64,000 nucleotides of DNA from Tetrastigma voinierianum (taxonomy: Eukaryota; Streptophyta; Magnoliopsida; Vitales; Vitaceae): NCBI GenBank assembly GCA_016808115.1, contig JAEQBH010002870.1:186001-250000 (forward strand), read 5' to 3'. Every line of letters starts with the position of its first letter. Positions within the stretch are counted from its first letter, which is position 1. The notes under the pieces were generated by a model, which worked only from the letters and a program-made list of their open reading frames with translations, did not search any database and had not been told where the DNA came from. This document shows positions 1-11,286 of the stretch, piece by piece. The translations under genes were made by a program, and so were the position numbers.

Positions 1-420
1 GCTCTTCCCCTCGCTTATGCACCAACTCTCAATGAAAGCACCACCATGTGCACTGAAATAATGGGGAGAGCCCAAATCCAAAAGACTGTCTTATAGGTGG
101 GAGAACTTTGTGCTTAAGTATCACCCAATACCTCAGGAAACTCCGATCATCGGTTCCACCCCTGTAGAGTCAAACCTATCCAGAACGGCTCAAACTCGAT
201 AACTTTCACCTGCACTGAAGACCAAGCAGAAACTCTCTTCAAGTAGCCTTTTTCCCACTATGTACCCAAACCAATGAGCACCAATTATAGGTACCTAAAC
301 CAACAGGAGAGTCAAACCCAAAAGACCGATTTGATAGGTGAGAGAACCTCCCTATCTCAAGTACTTCTCCACAATTTCTTGTGGAAACGGACGACCTTAA
401 TTATGGTCGGCTAACTTAAA
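1..420. repeat. Intergenic repeat debris with a near-direct repeat
   Basis: No reading frame here looks like a gene. A block of about 36 bp at 71-106 (beginning cccaaatccaaaagactg) recurs with substitutions at 312-347 (tcaaacccaaaagaccga), each followed by ataggtg and gagaac. Paired blocks of this kind are common in plant LTR or leader-type repeats, so this is probably old transposon sequence cut by the window edge. The family cannot be named from what is visible. Confidence 0.3.
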
Positions 421-1247
421 CCTCGAAAAATTATTATCTACATGAAATTTTTACAGCCAACATTTGGTTATTTATTTTGCTGCCAAAACTTTTATCTGGT
501 ATTTTTACTGTGTCAAGTGTTCATGTTCTCTTATAAAACTCGAGTAAATTTGAATTTTTCGTAAAATGGCAAAACGGTAACTGTCGGCTTATAAGACAAA
601 GTTTACAAACTTGGAATTTTTCTGGGATATCTGATGACCAAATGGATTCCATCATTGATTCGCTCGTGAAATCTATTTTAATCGAGGCGACTTCAATGAA
701 TCTAAATAGTCGGATTTCACGATTTCTGACTAATGAGTGTCCCGCTGGACAACTAAAACTGGATTTTGAGGAAAACAATCTTGTTTTGGAAAATTTCAAG
801 AAAGTCCATTTTAAAAATAATTCAACTTAAACCTAAAAGAAATAAATTGTTTCATGAACGATTCCAAAGTAAACACGATTAACGTGGCGACATGAGCCAC
901 TCACTTAAGTTTAAGTGGGGGGCTTAGGACAAAAGGAAGATCACAGTTTCTGCTAGGGGGAAAAAACATGAGAGAGAGCAAAGAGGGAGAGAAAGAAAGA
1001 GAGCATTTCAACCTTCTTTCTCCGATCCCTGAGTTCACGATCTAATTCATCGAGCCAAGAGTGAAAGTTCATCTACTGACGGCGATTACACGGCATTCTC
1101 AAAAAGGAGGGATTTCATTGAAGATCCAAGGGAGGATATTTCGGGAAATCAAAATTTTCAAGATTAGTAGGTGTTCTTGAGACCTCCTTCGGTTCTACTA
1201 TGCTCCAAGAGGTAGGGGTTCTTTCTACTTTGGTTTAAGTCTACCTA
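421..1247. other. No gene seen; purine-rich tract at 961-1005
   Basis: Only short frames with no recognisable protein similarity occur. At 961-1005 there is a GA-rich stretch of the kind seen in plant 5' untranslated leaders and LTR leaders. It is followed by C/T-rich DNA that runs directly into the tandem repeat starting at 1,248. I see no promoter or exon that I can support. Confidence 0.4.
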
Positions 1248-1487
1248 AGGGGCTGTTTTGCTTCAAATTCTGCATTTTTGCTGTATTAGGGGCTGTTTGG
1301 GAGCCAAATTCTGCATTTTGATGTATAAGGGGTTGTTTGGGAGCCAAATTCTGCATTTTATAGCTCCTTAGGGGTTGTTTTGGTTGAAAAATCAGGTTTT
1401 ATGACTCTTTAGGGGCTGTTTGAATTGAAAAATCTGGTTAATGGCCCTTAGGGGCTGTTTGGATTGATAATAACACTGTATATGACC
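1248..1487 (+). repeat. Tandem repeat, about 40 bp x 6 copies
   Basis: Six copies of a unit beginning aggggctgtttgg start at 1248, 1288, 1328, 1370, 1411 and 1450, giving spacings of 39-42 bp. Copies 2 and 3 share gggagccaaattctgcattt. Copies 4 to 6 have drifted to a ggttgaaaaatcaggtt-type interior. The phase marker (a)ggggctgttt is the best conserved part. Nothing suggests that it is translated. Confidence 0.85.
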
Positions 1488-1850
1488 AAATTACAAAAAT
1501 ACCCCTATACCCAAAATATAGCTGCAACTGAATCCACTCAGCTCCTTTCAGCATTTGCCCACTCTTCAGCCCTACACAACAATAACGACCTGGCCCAACC
1601 ATGTAGATATTGTCCGCTTTGAGCCCAAGGGGCCCTCACGACTTTAAAAAAATCTAAAATCAATGGGGATGGACGAGAGGAATCTAATCCGAATTAAAAT
1701 CAGACCTTATCACATCCCTTAACTATTAGATATGTTTCTGCTAAAATCATCCCAATGTATATGTATCACGTATTAAAAATCACACATGAGTGATAACATA
1801 AACCATCGTAGAAAAACAAACAAAATTAAAATTAAAGATTGCCAACTCAT
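1488..1850. other. No gene; possible old LTR-type motif at 1,575-1,640
   Basis: Around 1,585-1,630 the strand carries ggcccaaccatgtagatat followed by tgtccgctttgagcccaag. From memory this resembles a motif common in plant repeat and promoter DNA, but I cannot assign a family. It is followed by AT-rich sequence. No exon of the neighbouring ATL-like gene, and in particular no RING cysteine/histidine pattern, is visible here on the minus strand. Confidence 0.25.
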
Positions 1851-1852
1851 CA

Positions 1853-3097
1853 TCATCGTAGACAAAGAAGCTTTCTCAATACAATAATGGGGGAGCATCT
1901 CTCTCACTTTTCTTTCAAGCTCCACCTGGGATAATTCGACTAGACAAAACAAAGATATAAAATGAATGTGAATAGATAAAAATGACCCGCTTGGTTGCCG
2001 GTGAAATAATATAAGGGAAGAAAATGGAAAATGTATGTTAGCAAGCAAGGTTTTGTTTCCATGACCGCATTCTCGCTCCATTGCATTGTGAGCTTATTAG
2101 TATGTTCGTTCAACCTTTGAAATGCATTTTCGAATTACGAATCTCAAAAGGAAAAAAAATCTCAAAAGTGGGACATCAGGAAGAAATTAAAAAAACTATT
2201 CTTCCAGAAAGTTCTCAATGAAAATGAAATATAAAAATTGATGTTTCAGAAAAAGGCCAAGAAAATTGCTCAGATCACACTCCGGCCAATGCCTTGTGAC
2301 AATTTTCATTTCTCCCCACACCCTCGCTTTAGAAAAATACCAAAAAGCCTTTTACTCAAAATTTTTCTCAAGAGCCAAACTGGGAAAATAAGTACCAAGT
2401 AAGTATTGCATCCGGCCCAAGTTCCACACAGAAATCCAGTCTCAATGCTCAAACTCCTCACATTTAATACTCAAATTTTCAAGAACCAAACGTGGGAAAA
2501 AAAAAAAAAAAGTAAAAAAAGAGTACTAAACTCAAGAAAAAACCTAGTGGTTCAAAATTCAGAATTGAGTCCCAAACTTGTGCTCGAATTCTCTCAGCAT
2601 GCATTTCCATAGTCTCTAAACAACAAAAAAGTCAAGATCCAAAACTTCATTCTTCGCATTTCTACCACCAAACAGATAGAAAACCCACATCGTAAGATCG
2701 TAAGAGGGGAAAAACTCAACAACCCTTTTTCTTCTAGTTCCCCAAACAACGAACCCCATTCAAACCCTCAAGATCTCTCCTCCATTCTCACATTTTTTCT
2801 CAACCAACCAAACAGATAAAAAGCCCCAAATTGTAAAATAGCAAAAAGGAAAACATACCCCGAAGTGCGAGATCGCATCGCTGCATAGAAGATCGCATCT
2901 CGGCTTAAGCCCAATCGACTCCTCCAAGGGCAAAGATAAAAGAGGTAGAACAGCAAAAGGAGAATGAAGGCGAAGAAGATCGGAATAGAGAAGATGAAGG
3001 CCTGGTAAAGCTTTCCGGTAGAAAAAATTTTCTTTGTTGAAGCCGTTGAGGAAGAAATTTGGCAGAAACTGAAGAAATAATGTTTTAGAGAAATCAA
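1853..3097 (-). pseudogene. ATL58/59-like RING-H2 protein, N-terminal exons only
   Basis: On the minus strand, 3,097 to about 2,859 encodes a short N-terminus, then KLYQAFIFSIPIFFAFILL and a hydrophobic run ending FYLFYL. This membrane-anchor block is characteristic of the ATL58/ATL59 branch of RING-H2 ubiquitin ligases. The frame then slips: VDWA-like and CSDAIS-like pieces lie in other frames. Exon 1 ends at a good GTATGT donor (2,853-2,858). A second piece, from 1,939 to about 1,853 after a TTTTGTCTAG acceptor, reads VELERKVREMLP and, in a shifted frame, ESFFV. This matches the family's linker just before the RING. The RING-H2 domain itself (C-x2-C ... H-x2-H ... C-x2-C) was not found downstream. 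Such proteins normally act as membrane-bound E3 ligases. This copy looks dead or incomplete, or carries indel errors. The intron between the pieces is about 0.9 kb and A-rich. Confidence 0.55.
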
Positions 3098-3185
3098 ATA
3101 TATTAATAATTTCTCGAGTGGTGTTCTTTTTTATCCTCTTTCTCAAGAAGGTAAGGATTTTTTTAGTACTATTAACTGGAATCAC

Positions 3186-3639
3186 TCATTTTAAATTTTT
3201 AATATATTTTTTTATTTTTACTTTTTGTCAATAAATGGTTCCTTTTATAAAGATTTAAATCTTATTTTATTTTTTTGTCGTCACTGGGCCTTATTACAAT
3301 ATTTGATTTATGGTTGTCTTATTATCGCGCTTGATTTGTCATCATTTTATCGAACGCTAGCTTTTATAATAATTTATTATAATATAGTATTTTTCGTTGT
3401 TTTGTTACGACATTTTATTTATGTAGGGACATATAAATAAGTAAAACAAATTTGATTAATGATATATATCAATTATGAAAGTCAATATATTAAAAAACGG
3501 GTCATAAATATTATAATCATTATATTATCAAATTGGTAGGTTTTATATCGATTTATTATATTATTAATCTGGATATTATTTCACCCTTTATGTTTTTTAA
3601 CAATTTATATCTGATATATCAATTTTTTTACAAGTTGTA
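3186..3639. other. AT-rich spacer, nothing recognised
   Basis: Long T and A runs with no coding-like frame and no repeat boundary that I can place. It separates the ATL-like remnant from the duplicated block that starts near 3,640. Confidence 0.4.
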
Positions 3640-4065
3640 ATTAATAAAATTATTTTTCATTTATATATATATATCAAAAATATTTTCTAAAATATCTAAA
3701 ATTTATTTATTTTTAAAATAACTTGTAATTAATAAAAATCAATTAATTAATAATATCTTAATTATTTTATTCATGAAATCTCGACTTTAGTAGGAACCCG
3801 AATTCACGACTTTATTATTATTTTATACAAATTACAAAAACATGTATGATAAGGTTAATCATGTACAAATATTTTTATATTTCTTATTTTCTTTATTATG
3901 AAATGACATTGCTACTTTTTGACAGGGATATAGATATATTAATTATAATTCCTTTATCAAATATCGATGTGATTCAAAGTTCATGAACATAATTTATATG
4001 GCATCAAAATTAGTCCTTCACAAAACGATTAAAAAATGTGTGAAATATATAATAAATAATCTTTA
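3640..4065 (+). repeat. Direct repeat, copy I (partner 8,390-8,745)
   Basis: This block aligns by eye, with small indels, to 8,390-8,745. Shared anchors in order are ttttattcatgaaat, aggaacccga, aaaaacatgt, gataaggttaat, gatatagatatattaatta and cttcacaaaacgat. It ends exactly where the CACTA-like sequence begins at 4,066. It is best read as the left edge of a larger direct duplication that also includes the VDAC fragments (5,390-8,113 and 13,518-19,105). Confidence 0.7.
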
Positions 4066-4640
4066 CACTATAAGAATTTGATAGTTTCCGTAATGAATTT
4101 ACCTACTATAGCTATTTTATAGGTAAAAATAGAGATTTACCTACAAATTACTTACTAAATTTAGGGAAATATTTTTCAACAATTTACCTTCAAAATACTT
4201 ACTAATATTTACTTATAAAACTATTTAGTCGATAAATATGGAGCCAATTTTTTATGCAATATATTAGCGATAATGTACCTATAATTTACCTACAATATTT
4301 ATGATTCCATACTGTCTATCGAATTATTGTAGAACCTGAGAAATAATATTTTTTTATTTATCATTAGTTTACCTATTATCTGTTTTGTAGGTAAATATAC
4401 ATATTTTAAAATTATTTGTTAAGTAATTACCTACTAAATTTTTGTAAGTAAAATGGAATATTTAAAGAACACAATAATAAAATATTTTTTATAAATAATT
4501 TTTTATTTACTCATATTATTTTGTAAATAAACAAATTTAAAATTAATTAATTATTTTAGTAAAATATTCAAAACTCATTTGATATATTTTTACACATCAT
4601 ATAAAAATTAATATAATTTAAAAAATCATTAAATTTTTAT
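4066..4640 (+). mobile_element. Possible CACTA-type transposon end
   Basis: The sequence starts CACTATAAGAA, close to the CACTA/EnSpm terminus. It is followed by many copies of tacctac and its reverse complement gtaggta (for example near 4,105, 4,140, 4,280 and 4,390), which look like subterminal repeats. The duplicated sister copy at 8,745 lacks this stretch, so it was inserted into copy I. I could not find the matching opposite terminus (…TTCTTATAGTG) or a 3-bp target duplication. No transposase frame is visible. This may be a decayed or truncated non-autonomous element. Confidence 0.33.
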
Positions 4641-4665
4641 TAATCGTAGTCTTAAAACTCATTTG

Positions 4666-4702
4666 ATATATATATATATATATATCTATATATATATATA
4701 TA

Positions 4703-4741
<39 letters not shown>
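4666..4741. repeat. (AT)n microsatellite
   Basis: About 76 bp of almost pure TA dinucleotides broken by two single C interruptions (tatatcta). Just upstream the string aaaactcatttgatata occurs twice, about 86 bp apart (near 4,569 and 4,655), so the microsatellite probably grew out of a short local duplication. Confidence 0.9.
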
Positions 4742-4744
<3 letters not shown>

Positions 4745-5297
4745 CTCAAGTTTTTGTATAGGAAATTATATTCTTATAAGAAAAATATATTTTATGTTTA
4801 ATAATATTTTTTTTAAGTTACCAATTTTAGAAGCATCAATAAGGAAATAGATAGAAAACTAATATAAGTAAAATAATTTATTTATTTTAATATCATATTA
4901 AATAATCATTAAAACTAATTAATTTTAAATATAAAACTACATACTTTTCGTTAAAATAAAATACATACTTATTATAAAAGAATACATACTTATAAATTTA
5001 ATTTGGAAGGTATATCTAATCGATTAATTAAAGATTTTATATTTATGAAACTTGAATATGTATAAATAATTTTTAAAATTAAAATTATTTATTTAAACAA
5101 GGGAATCGGGACCTTGAAACTAAAGGAGGCAATTTGAAACGATCGAACGCTCCAAAATTATTCTAAAATGGAAATAATAATATCATTTTTAGGGTTTCAA
5201 GATATATTTCGTTGTTTTCACTCTTCGTAAGCCGGAAATGTTCTTCTGCTTTCCCTTTTTCTTTCAAGCCGATCATCGCCATTTTCTTGGGGAAAAA
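4742..5297. other. AT-rich spacer and probable 5' leader of the VDAC fragment
   Basis: The first 430 bp are AT-rich without a recognisable feature. From about 5,180 the composition changes to a T/C-rich leader (agggtttcaag, then ctttccctttttctttc) that looks like a plant 5' untranslated region and ends at the ATG at 5,298. Confidence 0.35.
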
Positions 5298-5550
5298 ATG
5301 GGAAAAGGTCCAGTTCTACACCGACATCGAAGAAGAAGGCCATAGGTGATTCATCTCGCTTTCATTCTCAGTGATATATTTTTTTAAATTTTGTATCTTT
5401 ATTTTTACTTATTTTTGTTTTTTTTACACATGGATAAGATGTTATGTTCTTCTTCCCTTGTTATTTCAGATATTCCTCTACAAAAGATTACCGTAGCGAC
5501 CATTAAGCTCATCAAGCATTACGCACAATATCCTCCTGGAGTCGTACAGC
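5298..5550 (+). pseudogene. VDAC: VDAC (mitochondrial porin) exons 1-2, broken
   Basis: Exon 1 (5,298-5,345) starts ATGGGAAAAGGTCC, giving MGKGP. With a shift of reading frame it continues as xYTDI and then KKKA, the conserved plant VDAC N-terminus (MGKGP-GLYTDIGKKA). It ends at a GTGATT donor. Exon 2 starts at 5,470 after ttatttcag. The split codon G|AT restores the Asp of D-LLYKDY, and the DNA then reads ctctacaaaagattac, followed by SDH-like codons and a GV at about 5,540, with several one-base indels. In working genes this forms the N-terminal helix and first beta-strands of the outer-membrane channel. I found no later VDAC exons, so this is a 5'-end fragment. A second exon 2 lies at 13,583. 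Some indels might be consensus errors, but the missing remainder of the gene makes pseudogene the safer call. Confidence 0.6.
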
Positions 5551-8113
5551 CCCTTCGATTTAATAAGTCGATGAAATTAGGCTTTGTTTTTTGTTTCTTA
5601 TTCTAAGGATTTGGTTTGTTTGGCTATAAAATTGAGGGAAGGAAGTGATTTCTTATGTTTGAGTTTATGTCCTTTAGTTGTAATGGGATAACAGTACACG
5701 TCATTTGTGCTAATAATGGACTTCTGATTATTTAAGCTGGTTCGCTTGGCTCGATAAACAATGGAGAATGTCCGTGACTTTCGATTTTATTTTCAATGCC
5801 AATCTCAACATAAATTTTTCTCTGCTTATTTTCAGATTTTTTATTTTCCTCCTTTTCGACATGTTAACATCAGTTATCACCCTATTTGGTACACATATAT
5901 GAATCAAGATATATATATATATTAAAAAAATGTTTAGTGCTTTTGGGTTTTGTTTAGTTGGCATGCTATTAATCATATGCCAATCGGTGTGTTATGCATT
6001 TGTAAGGCCAATTTAGCATGACCACGCTTCCACTTAGCATTAGTCATGCAAAGGCTTGTTTATTAGTTCCTCGATGTGTCGTTACAATTAGAACATTATT
6101 GGTGTTGCTTGGAAAGTATTGCGGAACATTATGAATATTCTTTCTATGAAGTGTTTGACTAGTAAATCTTAACTACAAGGCCACCATTGTACATAGGTGA
6201 AGAGCTTTCCTCAAATTGAGGGGTTGGTGAGGTTTTTGTTTTGCTTGTTCTTTTCTTTTTGGCTGCCTATATACTTCCTGTATACTTTGTAGTTCTTGTC
6301 ATTGCTTATCTTTCCCCTTCAAAAAAAAAAAAGAAATAGAAAAACTGCTAGGGCTACCATTGTCTATTAAGGCAAGGTGTCTGATACAAGAATAACCTTC
6401 AATCGTATTGACCAAATCGCTGGCCTGAGATTCAATGGCAGAGTGTTCTTTCGTGTTCTTTCCATCATTCTTCCTCTCATACAACATACCATTATGCAAG
6501 AAATCACTAACTCATACTTCAAGTATGCCAAAATTTACCACTTCTAAAAAACACAACACATATTTCCCCAGAATATAATCTCATTGAAGTCGAAATTTCC
6601 GCAATGGGTTTTCTTGTTTTCATTAACACTTCAGTAATCGGCGAGGACGCGTTAGCGTAAGATTGGTGCCTTGTCGGCCTAGATCATATTATCTGCGGGG
6701 AACCCTTTTGCTATTTTATCGCCTTCGCTCTCTCCATATGAGATTACTTCGCTGATGTGCTTGGAATTTGATTTTAACATATTTATGATTCAGATGGCCC
6801 TGGGATATCAAAGTAAGAGGAGATTTGATAATAGACTCCAATCACGGATCAAGCCAACTACTAATTGCATGTCCTGCAGTGAATTGATAAAATCAAGGGA
6901 AAATTCATTTTCGAGTCATATCCAACATCGGCGAACCGAGCTTCGTTATTATTAGTATCAAACTCTATAAATGTTCGTGGGAATTTTGGTCTCCGTCTTA
7001 TATGAATGATGAAAACTTCATTTGGGTGACTGGCGATGATACCTAGGCTCGGTACGCTTCCACTTTGGAGCATGTTCGACCGAAAGTGGAAACTAGAAAT
7101 ACACCATATCATTACTACCATTTCCATTATATTACCATACTCCGTTTCACCATATCCAGCTTCATATTAATCATAGCTTTGTGTTTCTTGTTTTCTTTGA
7201 TTAATCGAATCTGACATGCTAATACTTCCAAAAAATTAGTCATTCTTTTGTCCGGTGTTTATTTTCATAAAATATTTACTAATAAGCTTATAAAAATAAA
7301 GCTCCTTAAGAACTATGATGACAAAGGAGGTGGTGGTGCAAGATTTTGTCCAAAATACAATGCTCACAAGAAATGTATGGTCAGTTGTTATATAAGTGTC
7401 GATCTCAATAAACCTCATTGATTATCAATAATTGATTTTTAGTCAGACTAATGGATATTTGAGTTCAATGACTAAAAGAGAGTAAAAGAAGATGACTATT
7501 TTGATTTCAAATTTTTCCCTATATTTATGGCTTTAAAGTGTTGTTTTAGAACTTGGTTCAACTAAAAAACCCAAGAATTATTGTTTTAAGACTCACTAGT
7601 ACAATTTAAAAATCTTGGAACTCAAATGTGCTCGCTCATGAATTACTGGGGAGAATCACATGGTTTAAAGACACTTCCAAAGTCAAAGAGAATAACTTCT
7701 AGGAAAAAACAGATAAACTAAATTCAAGATGAGCGATCAGAAAACTCGCTTCGCCAAATTTTTATTATTCTACCCAAGTCGCACCCATCTTTCAGGATAA
7801 GGCATTCTAACACATCTATAAATCCACCATAAAGAATCTCAATGATTCTTACCTTAAGTCCTCAGACACCTAGCTAGTCGATAATACACCACCTCCATCC
7901 CTATCCTTCCACCCACTTCTTCGCTAAGGGAACACAAATCCAAAACTAACTTCGTAATCTTAGATTATGCTTTATGAAGGTCAGATTTTTGTTTTATTTT
8001 ATTTTTCCGTTTGGTTTTCGCTAGACTTCTAATGTGAAAAAAATTTAGAAGACAAGAAACTTGACCTTTTGAATCGAGATGCTTTGTCACATTAAATTCA
8101 TAATATACCTTGC
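5390..8113 (+). repeat. Duplicated block, copy I (partner 13,518-19,105)
   Basis: About 2.7 kb that can be followed almost throughout in 13,518-19,105. Anchors include atggataagatgttat, a VDAC exon 2, catttgtaaggcc, gaacattatgaatattctttctatgaa, tatgaatgatgaaaacttc and tttagaagacaagaaa. The partner is longer only because an LTR (14,173-16,987) sits in it. Short exon-like pieces occur in both copies (after a gattcag/gattccag acceptor near 6,795 and 17,761), but I do not recognise a protein there. Neither copy looks functional. Confidence 0.75.
6180..6335 (+). mobile_element. LINE-like 3' end with A-rich tail
   Basis: The stretch runs ggctgcctatatacttcctg, tatactttgtag, and then after about 35 bp an A-rich tail (6,319-6,333). 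This looks like the 3' end of a plant L1-type retrotransposon, where a 'gcc-tatatacttcctgt' string precedes the poly-A. The same piece with an A-rich tail is present in copy II (about 17,250-17,325), so the insertion is older than the duplication. No reverse-transcriptase frame is attached. Confidence 0.35.
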
Positions 8114-8389
8114 TAGTGTGGTTGGATTTCTTGCTGATGCCCCATATTCTAGTCTTTATTTTTTTGTTTCTATATTCTAATGCATTGATCGATAATGACA
8201 TGTCTCTCTCCTATATGGATTTCAACAAGTTTATGAATTATGGTATCTTTTGGTTAAGCTAATATTGTACAAAGGAGTCATGTTGTTATCTTGATATGGT
8301 CTAATAGGCTTTAAGGTCTCAATTCGCATTAAATTATGATTCAATTCGCATGTCTATTTTGATTATAACATAGAATTATATAATTAGAA
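8114..8389. other. Junction between the duplicated blocks
   Basis: About 280 bp separating the right end of copy I from the left end of copy II. It carries no recognisable feature. The exact breakpoints cannot be set by eye. Confidence 0.35.
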
Positions 8390-8745
8390 ATGCTCATGTC
8401 TATTTCTAAAATAACTTCTAATTAAAAAAAATGAAATGACTAATTTAATATCTTAATTATTTTATTCATGAAATTTAACTTTTAGGAACCCGACCATAAT
8501 TTTATTACTTATAAAACAGCAAAAACATGTGAGATAAGGTTAATTATGCACTATATTTTTATATTTCTTAATTTTCTTTAATAGTGAAATGGTATCTATA
8601 TTTTGGTGTGATATAGATATATTAATTATACCTTTGTCAAACATCAATGTCATTCATTTCAAGGAACATAATTTACATGGGCATCAAACCAAATTCTTCA
8701 CAAAACGATAAAAATGTGTGAAATATCAAATATATAATTTATAGC
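8390..8745 (+). repeat. Direct repeat, copy II left edge (partner 3,640-4,065)
   Basis: This aligns with 3,640-4,065 (see that entry). After aaaatgtgtgaaatat the two copies part company: copy I runs into CACTATAAGAA, while copy II continues without it. That makes this copy a candidate empty-site allele for the CACTA-like insertion. Confidence 0.7.
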
Positions 8746-9070
8746 TAATGTGAATAGAGTTTTACTAAGATCATATATGAATTACTAAAGATTATTTTAA
8801 AAATATGAATATGTAATGTTGGATTTTAAATACAAATATCAAAATAAACCAAATCAAGTTATAAATAAATACATGATAATCGCGACATAATCATATAGAT
8901 GTTGTTTCATTTAAATCGTGAATAAATTCCCATAGAGGTGGCTTGAACGTAGGTTTTTGTCAAAACCAAACTCTAATACCATGTTAAACGGCCAACTCTT
9001 CTAAAAGCTAAAGTTTATAGAATTTGGATTTAATATAAATATCATCAATGCACATCATGAATTTGCATAT
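8746..9070. other. AT-rich spacer before an LTR
   Basis: No coding-like frame. It ends in a short TA run, atatatat, which is the target into which the LTR at 9,076 inserted. Confidence 0.35.
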
Positions 9071-9075
9071 ATATA

Positions 9076-11249
9076 TGTGACGCCCCAAATCCCGGGGTTC
9101 CGTTGACTACCCATTAACCCGCGGAATACTAGTGGATGTCGGGTTACCCGACGCCACTCATAAAAATCGGGCAGAGTCTCCTTTGTACGTGGAGCTCTAC
9201 CCAAATACAACACCTGCATATAACTCCGTCTCCAATATACAATAACAGACCACATGGTGGTCTCATGCGCCACTCATACCGAGTGGGCTGACCTCTCGGG
9301 GCCCCCATTTACCTACAAATATATATCCAAATATAATCCATCACATGGAGTAAAAAGGCCACTGGGCCCATAAACAATACTTATAAAACATCCCAACTAT
9401 ATATCATGCTTACAAGAGTTAATGATCTACTTTATACAACACATATATTAAAAAATGAAAACATTCTAATACATGCAAAACCATCAAAGCCACATTCCTA
9501 CTTTCTTCTAACGGCTCGATGAAACCATCCCTTCACGCTCCCATACCAGAAATAGTATCCTCGACAAGAGCTGAATGTTCTTAGTGGAATCACCCTAAGT
9601 GGGCTACTCTTCACCTAAGTGCATATGCAATGCTCCAAAATAAACACACATTCAAGTAAAATGCATGATCCATTGAATGTCTAACTGATCATCTCATATC
9701 CCAAGTCCTCTTTGACTCTCACACCTCCCAAGCTAATGTGATGAGAACTCTTAAGTTTTATTTGTTTGTGGACAACCCCTCCAATGGATATATTTAACTG
9801 GGCTGCCTTCGACATTGATATTATGTACGGACTACCTCCGATGTATATCAATCGGGCCGAATTGACGATTGATATTTTATTTGACTACCCTTCGATATTC
9901 ATTATTTTTATCAACCTCCGAATCTATTCTCTCAAGAATTAACTCCATGCACTCATACACCTATCGGGCCCTGGGGTGCCTCTGCATATGAAACATGATG
10001 CCTGGTCCATTTCAATTCCTATAACACATGCAAATATATAATCATGCATATATTCAAGAATATCAACTGCACAACACCAAGGTTATGTAATTTCATATTT
10101 CCATACACCAAAAATTAGCTCACTTGGCTAATGATCAAACGCTGAGCACCAACTTCAATCACTCGACCAAACACATTATTTCACAAAACATTTGTAATAT
10201 CATTCTCGAGAATAAATAAACCCTCTACTACTAGTCCCTAAATCACCAATCATGGGTTCACTTAGTGAACCCGAATTTCACACTACGCCCCGACCTTTTT
10301 TCGCGCATCAAAGCGCCACATTAACACATGATTGCACAACTAGCAACCTAATTCAGCCCGCGTGGGAGAGTCACCACCGCCACATGGGTTTCAAAAATCC
10401 ACCCTGCCTGCGATTGGAATCGATCAAACGGCCCTCACGGCCCATACAAAACCAATACATGATTTATTTCACAATTTACACAACTAACAACCCAAACAAA
10501 CAACAAACCGATACTGACCGTCGTGGGTCTCAAAATCCGACATTTCGCCTGCACTTCTGAACCTATCAAACTACGCCCGCGCCTCAAACCCGTCGAACAT
10601 CAGAAACACTTAAATAAAGTGTAAAACCCAAGTAGGGAGAAACCCCACCGCCGTGGAGTTTGTCAAACTCCTCAAACCGGCGCCCAGCCGTAGGTCTTTC
10701 CCGCGTAGAGTAGCTTCGTCTTCGACGATCGTCGACGGCCAGATTCTTGCTTCCATTCTAGAAGTCCGATGTTCTCTCAAAAACACTTTCTCGCAACTCA
10801 CCGTATCCCTCCCTTCACCACGCTTTTGGTCTTGTTTTAATTGGAGCAAAGACAAGCACTATTCGCTATTTTGGCTTTTTTCTAACTAAAACAATTCCAT
10901 TAGTCACCAATTATGTCCCCGCTTTCTACATTCTAAGACTATCTCTGCAATAACCATTTTCATATTACCTACGCACTTACAGACACAGTATTAAGTATAT
11001 ACGACTTTCGCTGCATCGAAATCGCTTTTTACCAAGACTAACCGCTATGCCTCTAAAATGTGCCAATCTGAATAATCCCGATTCTAATGCAACTGACGCA
11101 TACCAATTTCGCGGACGATTCCAATGGTGCAATCCGCTTTCGGGCTATCCGAGATCTAGATAATAAATTTTTGATTTTTTTAACTCGACTTATGAATTAA
11201 ATAGAAATTACGATTTTGCCCTTTTCCAAAAAATTGAAATTTCTGTCTT

Positions 11250-11252
<3 letters not shown>
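9076..11252 (-). mobile_element. Solo LTR, Ty3/Gypsy hairpin-array family
   Basis: Read on the minus strand it starts TGTAAGACAGAAATTTC and ends …GGGGCGTCACA, the same ends as the LTRs at 30,755 and 52,110. Shared internal landmarks include the 'gagctctacccaaatac' block near 9,190, the hairpin array (9,765-9,935), aattagctcacttggctaatgatc near 10,110 and the 'tcgggctatccgagatctaga' block near 11,140. Five bases, ATATA, flank both sides (9,071-9,075 and 11,253-11,257), as expected for a Ty3/Gypsy insertion. However, the right side lies in a TA microsatellite, so the duplication is weak evidence. No internal gag-pol adjoins it, so it is a solo LTR. It splits copy II of the local duplication. 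A 102-codon open frame inside (10,252-10,560) is part of the LTR and is not a gene. Confidence 0.85.
9765..9935 (-). repeat. Hairpin-unit array inside the LTR
   Basis: About three degenerate units of 40-60 bp. Each pairs a '(g)actacctccg' phase marker with atatcaat … attgatat-type arms. Phase markers lie near 9,771, 9,829, 9,881 and 9,922. The same array occurs in the sister LTRs near 31,975, 46,299, 53,274, 60,409 and 61,256, with different copy numbers. Confidence 0.6.

Positions 11253-11284
<32 letters not shown>
11253..11284. repeat. (AT)n microsatellite
   Basis: About 32 bp of pure TA repeats immediately right of the solo LTR, continuing the TA-rich target seen at 9,068-9,075. Confidence 0.85.

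Positions 11285-11286
<2 letters not shown>

Noticed and set aside
2406..2612. 68-codon frame in the A-rich ATL intron region
   Set aside because: Low-complexity Lys-rich peptide in an intron-like position on the opposite strand to the recognised exons.
7236..7430. Gly/Cys-rich peptide (GGGGARFCPKYNAHKKC) on the plus strand
   Set aside because: It looked like a small secreted Cys-rich protein, but the duplicated copy near 18,300 does not keep the frame or cysteines and there is no signal peptide.
10252..10889. Several 78-102-codon frames on both strands
   Set aside because: They are part of the inverted LTR at 9,076-11,252 and are not conserved as frames in the other copies.
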